NCBI GenBank assembly: GCA_002404755.1 | Contig: DHKI01000004.1 | Location: forward strand, 47,541-66,947 | Source of the DNA: Clostridiales bacterium UBA4698 | GTDB lineage: Bacteria > Bacillota > Clostridia > TANB77 > UBA1234 | DNA length: 19,407 bases | Reading direction: 5' to 3' | Part shown: piece by piece, positions 15,026 through 19,407 of the stretch | Position numbering within the stretch: position 1 is the stretch's first letter | Layout of the letters: each line of letters opens with the position of its first letter | Made by a program: the position numbers and the translations under genes | Notes under the pieces: model-generated | Told to the model about the DNA's origin: nothing | The model's database searches: none | What the model saw: the letters and a program-made list of their open reading frames with translations, nothing else

Positions 15026-16059
15026 TCATTCTATATTATATTCACATGCTCTAATCAATCTGTTCATTATGCTTAGTCCTAAATTTTTCTCATTTACTCC
15101 TTCTATTATAGCAAGATTACAACCTGATTTATCCACTCTTCTTAAGCTCGAAAAAATGTTGCTAGAAATTTCTTCTAAGTTTTCTTTACTACCTAGGCTA
15201 ATAAACATCTCATCCGAAACATTGATATATTGTCTATCCTCTGCAAATCCTAAAACACAACAATTATCGTTTTGTTGAATTAAATTATTTACTTTTTCTA
15301 TTTGCATTGAATCCATCTTTACCAATATGCATTTTGTTTTAGGAGAATAATGCTTATATTTCATACCAGGACTTTCAACTTTTTCTCCTTTTTCAACTTT
15401 ACTAAATAATTTATCACTAAGCTTAACATTGCCGAATAACTCTATTTATATCATCTTCAGTAACAAATCCTGGTCTTAGAATAACTGGTATCCCATCTAT
15501 AACTCTTACGACTGTAGATTCAATTCCTATATTGCTTTTTCCACCATCTACAATTATATCTATCTTGCCTTCAAATTCTTCTTTTATATCATCAACACAA
15601 GTTCCACTTGGTTTAGATGATAAATTAGCGCTAGGGGCTGCAAGAGGAATGTTTGCAGTTTTTATAACCTTATTGATTATTTTGTTACTAGGCATTCTTA
15701 TGCCAACTGTTTTTCCGAAAGCAAGTTACTGTATCACAAATACAGCTCTTTTTATTTAATATGAGTGTAAATGGTCCTGGCATAAAGCTATCAATAAGTT
15801 TTTCTTCTATCTCGTTTGGCATTTCAGCAATATCATAAATCATATTTTTATCGCTAACATGAACGATTAAAGGATTATCTTGTGCTCTTCCTTTAACTTC
15901 AAAAATCTTTTTACAAGCATCATCTGAAAAAGCGTTTGCAGCTATTCCATATACCGTTTCTGTTGGAAGTATAACTAGATTATTTTCTTTTAAATTTTCA
16001 ACCACATTTTCTAACTCTGTTTCATTTATGTAATTTTTCCAATCATATATCTTAGACAT
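15026..16059 (-). CDS. Threonylcarbamoyl-AMP synthase Sua5/YwlC, needs two +1 shifts at CGG
   Basis: The literal reading gives three separate pieces (16059-15688, 15695-15423, 15364-15026). Skipping one C at 15717 (codon 115) and one at 15434 (codon 209) joins them into 343 residues, against about 346 for B. subtilis YwlC. The YrdC domain (about 1-205) has LPTETVYGIAANAF, KGRAQDNPLIVHV, MPGPFTLIL, FGKTVGIRMPSNK (first junction), PLAAPSANLSSKPSGT and STVVRV. The Sua5 C-terminal domain follows the second junction (VIGNVKLSDKL, SPGMKYKHYSPKTKCILVKM). The enzyme makes threonylcarbamoyl-AMP for t6A37 on ANN-reading tRNAs, an essential or near-essential step. A near-consensus promoter precedes it, and there is no other damage in 1 kb. 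These facts argue for a working gene. Confidence 0.93.
15431..15434 (-). other. CGGC +1 frameshift site 2 in sua5
   Basis: The context is GTT ATT CGG CAA TGT TAA. Skipping the C gives ATT-GGC (Ile-Gly) and leads through the linker into the Sua5 domain. The zero frame stops 3 codons later. Confidence 0.83.
15714..15717 (-). other. CGGA +1 frameshift site 1 in sua5
   Basis: The context is TGC TTT CGG AAA. Skipping the C gives TTT-GGA (Phe-Gly) and the conserved FGKTVGIRMP stretch of the YrdC domain. The zero frame stops 9 codons later. Confidence 0.86.
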
Positions 16060-16093
16060 ATCATAATACCTTCTTTTTCTTTATATCTCATTT

Positions 16094-16122
16094 ATTATAC
16101 TTGTCATCTGTAGCATTGTAAA
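16094..16122 (-). promoter_or_regulatory. Sigma-A promoter of sua5
   Basis: On the minus strand: -35 TTTACA (16122-16117), a 17-base spacer, and -10 TATAAT (16099-16094). The start is about 48 bases before the ATG at 16059. A near-consensus promoter supports an expressed gene. Confidence 0.8.
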
Positions 16123-16169
16123 GCTTATGGCTCTAAATAATCGAAATTATGTAAATTTATTAGAAAGTA

Positions 16170-16198
16170 TTGACAATTATTAAAAGTTATGTTAACAT
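16170..16198 (+). promoter_or_regulatory. Sigma-A promoter of the radical SAM-Nudix pair
   Basis: The -35 is a perfect TTGACA (16170-16175), the spacer is 17 bases, and the extended -10 is TGTTAACAT (hexamer 16193-16198). A second TTGACA lies at 16201-16206 without a matching -10. Confidence 0.65.
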
Positions 16199-16243
16199 AT
16201 TTGACATAGTCGTTAAGACATAATTTTTAAGGAGGTATTCAAC

Positions 16244-17168
16244 GTGGATCAGAAGCAACAGGCACTTCGGGAATTGCGCTTTTTAGTTACGCAAAAATGT
16301 AATTATAAGTGTGTTTTCTGTCACGGAGAAGGGTTGCAAACTATCAAGGATGATTTACTTACTCCAGAGGATATTAGATTTATATACTCTGTTGGAAGAA
16401 AGTCTTTCGGTATTACAACTGCAACTCTTACAGGAGGAGAGCCTTTAGTAAGAAGTGATATTGTTGATATTGCTAATGAACTCAAAAAGGAATTTTGTAA
16501 TATTACAATAACAACGAATGGTTCATTGCTTGGACGATGTATGCATGTCGGTAATTACATTAAATGTATTAATTTTTCAATTCATACATTAAAATGTAAA
16601 GAATATGAAGAAATTGTTCAAAGACAAAATGTTTTTCATCAGATGATTTTTAACCTAAAAAAAATTCAGAGCCACATACCCGGATGTTGAAATATGTCTC
16701 AATGTTGCTCTTGTAGAAGGTGTAAATTCTTCTGAAGAAGAGCTTAATGACTTGATAAATTTCGCTGAAAGCATTCAGGCATCGATTAAGTTTATTGAGC
16801 TATTTCCGCAAAACACAGAGGGATACGTACCATTGGATTATTTAAGAAACTTTCTTGTAAAAAAGGGATTTTACAAGATTCCGTCTTTTACGAGAAAAGA
16901 TAAATATTCCAACGGAATGGTTGTTGTGGGGTTGATAAAAATATTCTGTGCTAAGGCTTGTGAAATGAACAGCCCAGCAGATTATTGCAACAAGAATAAC
17001 GACTTATTCGTATCTCCTGATGGAAAAATCAAACCATGTCGCAATGATAGGTTGGAAGTGGATATTCTTGGAGCAACCAAATCAAGAAATTTTGGTGAGG
17101 TTGAAAAAGGAATAGAAGAAGCTTTTAATCTATTAGGAAAAAGCTGTATCTACGAAAGGAGTCGTTGA
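16244..17168 (+). pseudogene. MoaA-like radical SAM enzyme, frame broken at an A8 tract
   Basis: The GTG start at 16244 has AAGGAGG 8 bases upstream. The first ORF ends at 16690 and the second frame continues to 17168. Removing one A from the A8 run at about 16658-16667 joins them into 307 residues. Visible are the radical SAM cluster CNYKCVFCHGEG near residue 19, the SAM-binding TLTGGEPLVRSDIV, and a MoaA-like C-terminal cluster (CAKACEM, YCNKNNDLFVSPDGKIKPC). The substrate is unknown. The break is in a homopolymer and unlike the CGG cases. Transcript slippage on A8 could still give some full product. Codon 9 is CGG, read straight as Arg (ALRELRF). A +1 shift there would hit TAG after 5 codons. 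Codon use (CGG, CGC, ACG) differs from the neighbours, so acquisition from another genome is likely. It is coupled to the next Nudix gene. Confidence 0.85.
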
Positions 17169-17170
17169 CT

Positions 17171-17605
17171 ATGGAAAGACATTTTAATGTTACTGTGTAT
17201 GTAACAAACGAGGAGGGCGAATTTTTGCTTATTCGTCACAAGAAACTGCAGAAGTGGTTACCCCCCGGAGGTCACATTGAGGCAAATGAAAGACCTGATG
17301 TTGCAGCGCTCAGAGAAGTCAAAGAAGAAACTGGTATCGACATTATTCTTGAAGGCGAAAAGTTTCCAAGAGATACCGACTGTGTTCGCCCCTACGGCAT
17401 TCAGATGAATGTAATTAAGGCTGGTGAGCATGAACACATGGACATCATCTTCAAAGCGAAACCGGTAAAGAATGTTAAGCTTATTCTCAATGAGGAAGAG
17501 ACTGAAGGCATTAACTGGTTTAGCATTGATACGATTCTTAATCATGAATTCGATTCATTTGAAGAAACCAAGAAATGGTGTAAGAAGTTTTCTAACATCA
17601 AGTAA
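17171..17605 (+). CDS. Nudix hydrolase paired with the radical SAM gene
   Basis: 144 residues from ATG 17171, with AAAGGAG 9 bases upstream and the radical SAM stop just 2 bases before. A TTG at 17165 is a less likely start. A full canonical Nudix box is present: GHIEANERPDVAALREVKEE followed by TGI. The fold begins FNVTVYVTNEEGEFLLIRHK. The substrate is unknown; a nucleotide-type product of the radical SAM enzyme would fit the pairing but is a guess. The base composition is a little richer in GC than in the native genes, as in the radical SAM gene. It ends in a shared terminator. Confidence 0.88.
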   Translation: MERHFNVTVYVTNEEGEFLLIRHKKLQKWLPPGGHIEANERPDVAALREVKEETGIDIILEGEKFPRDTDCVRPYGIQMNVIKAGEHEHMDIIFKAKPVKNVKLILNEEETEGINWFSIDTILNHEFDSFEETKKWCKKFSNIK

Positions 17606-17611
17606 AAAACA

Positions 17612-17643
17612 AGAGGGAGTTCTATTTTTGAACTCCCTCTTTA
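17612..17643. terminator. Bidirectional terminator between convergent Nudix genes
   Basis: AGAGGGAGTTC (17612-17622) pairs perfectly with GAACTCCCTCT (17630-17640) around a 7-base loop. It has A on the left and T on the right. The last codons of the minus-strand Nudix gene lie inside the stem. Confidence 0.9.
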
Positions 17644-18182
17644 CCGTACAATTTGAATGCTTTATCCAACATTCTTATTGTTGCAGGATTCGTAACTAGT
17701 TTTTTCGCTTCTTCCATAGTTACCCATTTTACATCAAGTGATTCGTCAGATATTTGAAATCTCTTTTCATTTGTGATAAATAAAAATCTTATATCATAAT
17801 GGTAATGAGCAGGTTCATTTTTTAATTTGTTTTCAGGAATTAGATGTACATCAACATCAAATATTTTTCCATCTAAATCGTTAACATCAACTATACCGCT
17901 TTCTTCCATAACTTCTCTTTTAGCCACATTTAAAGAATTAGTTTCTCCGTCACTATGTCCTCCGAAATGAAGCCATTTATCAAGTATTTTATGGTGATTT
18001 AATAAAACATTACAATTTTTGTCAATAACTAAAGCTCCTGCAGTTATATGTCCTTTCAAATTAGTTCTACTAAAACAATTTTCATTATTTTTCAAAAAAT
18101 TCTTTATCTCATTTAGACTTTCAATTTCTTCAGCATTTATTGGTCTGTATGAATCTAATGCTTTGTATAAGTCAAAATCCAT
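17622..18182 (-). CDS. Nudix hydrolase
   Basis: 186 residues. A helical N-terminal segment (about 1-40) precedes the Nudix fold (ITAGALVIDKNCNVLLNHHK, LDKWLHFGGH). The box GGHSDGETNSLNVAKREVME has the REVMEE metal ligands, but the first glutamate is shifted by one position, with T where E is usual. It resembles many clostridial Nudix proteins of unknown substrate. It may hydrolyse nucleotide diphosphate derivatives. It faces the acquired Nudix gene across a shared terminator but is not closely similar to it. No in-frame CGG. Confidence 0.87.
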   Translation of the reverse strand: MDFDLYKALDSYRPINAEEIESLNEIKNFLKNNENCFSRTNLKGHITAGALVIDKNCNVLLNHHKILDKWLHFGGHSDGETNSLNVAKREVMEESGIVDVNDLDGKIFDVDVHLIPENKLKNEPAHYHYDIRFLFITNEKRFQISDESLDVKWVTMEEAKKLVTNPATIRMLDKAFKLYGKEGVQK

Positions 18183-18257
18183 AGTAATATCAATCCTTTC
18201 TATTTTAAATATTTTAGTTTTTTATTCAAAATTTTAAAAACTATACAACTACTTTAT

Positions 18258-18285
18258 AATATACAAAGTCTTTTACAAAAGTCAA
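18258..18285 (-). promoter_or_regulatory. Candidate promoter of the minus-strand Nudix gene
   Basis: On the minus strand: -35 TTGACT (18285-18280), a 16-base spacer, and -10 TATATT (18263-18258). It lies about 75 bases before the ATG at 18182. Confidence 0.6.
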
Positions 18286-18322
18286 ACAAAACTTTTATTA
18301 GTAATAATATATTAAAAAGTTT

Positions 18323-19056
18323 GTGGCTGTAAAAGTCCCAAGCAAAAATGTTGCTAAATATATAAAATTAGCAGTCTTTTTGGTATAATTTTAATATAAA
18401 AAACAAATTAACCAGTAAAAATTGTACACCAAAACAATTAAAATTACCACTAGAAATTAAAAGAATTATAGAAATTTCTGATTCAGTGTATAAATTCAGT
18501 GAAATTATTGGCTCTATCGGCCTAACATCATACTTTGCAGGCTGGAAAAGCTGCAAAACAGGCCGCCCGAGATATAGCTATGTAAAATTGCTAAAGTTTA
18601 TACTATTAACATTTATGAAAAATGGATATGTGTCTCGTTGCGCCAAATTGAAAAGTTTTGCAAGACAGATATTAGGTATATGGGCTTTTAGATGAGACAC
18701 ATGCTTCAACGTTTGCAAATATAGGAAATTTTATTACAAATTGCTCAACAATAAAATTGAAGATATTCTCAGAGATATTATAACAAAGCCATCTTTGAAA
18801 ATGAGCTGAGAATGTTGTCCTAGAATTTGCACTTATAATTTATTTAAATATAACTGCAAACAAAATCGTATAAAACACTGTGCATAGTCTATTACAAAAT
18901 AAATCTTAAGGTATATTTCGTGCCTTAACTTTGCTATACTTAAAAATAAGTTATTCACATTTTAGAAAATAATTTATATGTTTATTTTACAAAAAATAGA
19001 ATTCAAATCAAACAAATGATTCGAATCCTATTTTGTTAGGGGCTTTTTACAGCCCA
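18323..19056 (+). mobile_element. Decayed IS1182-type insertion sequence remnant
   Basis: About 734 bases bounded by imperfect terminal inverted repeats. The left end (18323-18349) reads GTGGCTGTAAAAGTCCC and the right end (19030-19056), reversed, reads TGGGCTGTAAAAAGCCCC. A subterminal inverted repeat lies at 18997-19034 (AATAGAATTCAAATCA against TGATTCGAATCCTATT). Full elements are more than twice as long, so most of the transposase is deleted. Confidence 0.75.
18395..18783 (+). pseudogene. Transposase N-terminal fragment, IS1182 type, several frameshifts
   Basis: The first frame gives TPKQLKLPLEIKRIIEISDS and GLTSYFAGWKSCKTGRPRYS up to FMKNGY at about 18630. A second frame gives QIEKFCKTDIRYMG. 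A third gives LLDETHASTFANIGNFITN and ends at 18783. These match the N-terminal domain of IS1182-like transposases. There is no clear start codon. The breaks are not at CGG codons, which shows what ordinary decay looks like in this genome. Confidence 0.8.
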
Positions 19057-19074
19057 TTTTACAATAATAAAAAA

Positions 19075-19383
19075 TTAATGTAAGAGAAAACAGAATTTTT
19101 CAGCTTCCTTTTTCATAAAGGCTATTCTTTCTTTGACGTTCTCATAAACTCTAATGTCATCACTATCTTCTATTGAGTCCAATGTTGTAAGACTGCAAAA
19201 AAATGATTCATTATATTTTTTTATCGCTGTATTTAAATTTTTTGAATGATACTGGTAATGACCAAGCTTGAGAAGCAAGAATAAAGTATCCCATTCATCT
19301 TTGCCCATGTTCTCAGATAAAGATTGTAATATTATATCGTAATTAGATTCTGCATACAACTTTATAATTTCCGTCTTTTTCAT
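19075..19383 (-). CDS. Small hypothetical protein, possibly TPR-like
   Basis: 102 residues, mostly helical and charged (YDIILQSLSENMGKDEWDTL, LLKLGHYQYHSKNLNTAIKK). The middle resembles one TPR-like helix pair, but no family is recognised. The ribosome site before ATG 19383 is weak, and only 24 bases of upstream sequence are in the window. It lies beside the IS remnant. It may be a real small gene with an upstream partner outside the window. Confidence 0.5.
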   Translation of the reverse strand: MKKTEIIKLYAESNYDIILQSLSENMGKDEWDTLFLLLKLGHYQYHSKNLNTAIKKYNESFFCSLTTLDSIEDSDDIRVYENVKERIAFMKKEAEKFCFLLH

Positions 19384-19407
19384 ATTTATAATTCATTTGT
19401 GATAATG

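Noticed and set aside
5642..16059. The five CGG breaks as plain assembly or sequencing errors
   Set aside because: Errors should give insertions and deletions of varied bases and contexts. All five are one extra C directly before a Gly GGN codon, in frame, with everything downstream intact. It cannot be fully excluded without reads, since a systematic error could mimic it.
5642..16059. CGG reassigned to another amino acid (as Trp or Gln in some lineages)
   Set aside because: Reassignment would not help: the zero frame meets a stop 3 to 9 codons after each CGG, while the homologous sequence continues in the +1 frame.
5642..16059. Ordinary pseudogenes for yabP, yabQ, spoIIAA and sua5
   Set aside because: Each gene has a single type of lesion, long clean downstream frames, good ribosome sites and correct overlaps with neighbours. 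The truly decayed transposase here shows mixed lesions not at CGG.

Overview
The window looks like a chromosomal piece of a low-GC, spore-forming Firmicute of the Clostridia type. The AT content is very high, Shine-Dalgarno sites are strong (AGGAGG type), and sporulation genes (spoIIAA-spoIIAB-sigF, yabP-yabQ-divIC), an SLH-domain surface protein and rho are present. No rRNA, tRNA or CRISPR array was seen.

Layout: (1) 1-1880, minus: the N-terminal part of an SLH surface protein with InlB-type repeats, running off the left edge. Divergent to it is a secreted HExxH metalloprotease (2388-3251, plus) behind a leader with a terminator-like hairpin. (2) 3372-7865, minus: a sporulation/division cluster, in transcription order spoIIAA, spoIIAB, sigF, yabP, yabQ, divIC, an S1-domain gene and rho. 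(3) 8053-9429, plus: asnS. (4) 9487-10960, minus: rpsB-tsf. (5) 11147-14886, minus: prs, a PfkB-SIS fusion, a Nudix gene and a CPCC-type gene, behind a recognisable promoter. (6) 15026-16059, minus: the tRNA t6A gene sua5/ywlC. (7) 16244-17605, plus: a MoaA-like radical SAM gene broken at an A8 tract, coupled to a Nudix gene, probably acquired. (8) 17622-19407: a third Nudix gene, a decayed IS1182-type element with terminal inverted repeats, and a small unknown gene.

The main discovery is a recurrent translational signal. Four native genes (spoIIAA, yabP, yabQ, sua5) look broken in the literal reading frame. At five places, twice in sua5, an in-frame CGG codon is the exact break point. Skipping the C of CGGN, so that GGN is read as glycine, restores a full-length, family-consistent protein each time. 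I checked the other native genes codon by codon: none (rho, S1 gene, divIC, sigF, spoIIAB, asnS, tsf, rpsB, prs, the PfkB-SIS fusion, CPCC gene, minus-strand Nudix genes, SLH gene, metalloprotease) has an in-frame CGG. The only CGG that has to be read straight is in the foreign-looking radical SAM gene. This suggests that CGG has no working arginine tRNA here and acts as a +1 frameshift codon, similar to the AGG frameshift sites of Perkinsus mitochondrial cox1. A systematic assembly error is the main alternative.

Together the genes cover forespore sigma-F control, spore coat/cortex and septum functions, translation (AsnRS, S2, EF-Ts, Sua5), PRPP synthesis and the cell surface. Synthesis of full-length SpoIIAA, YabP, YabQ and Sua5 would all depend on the CGG shift.
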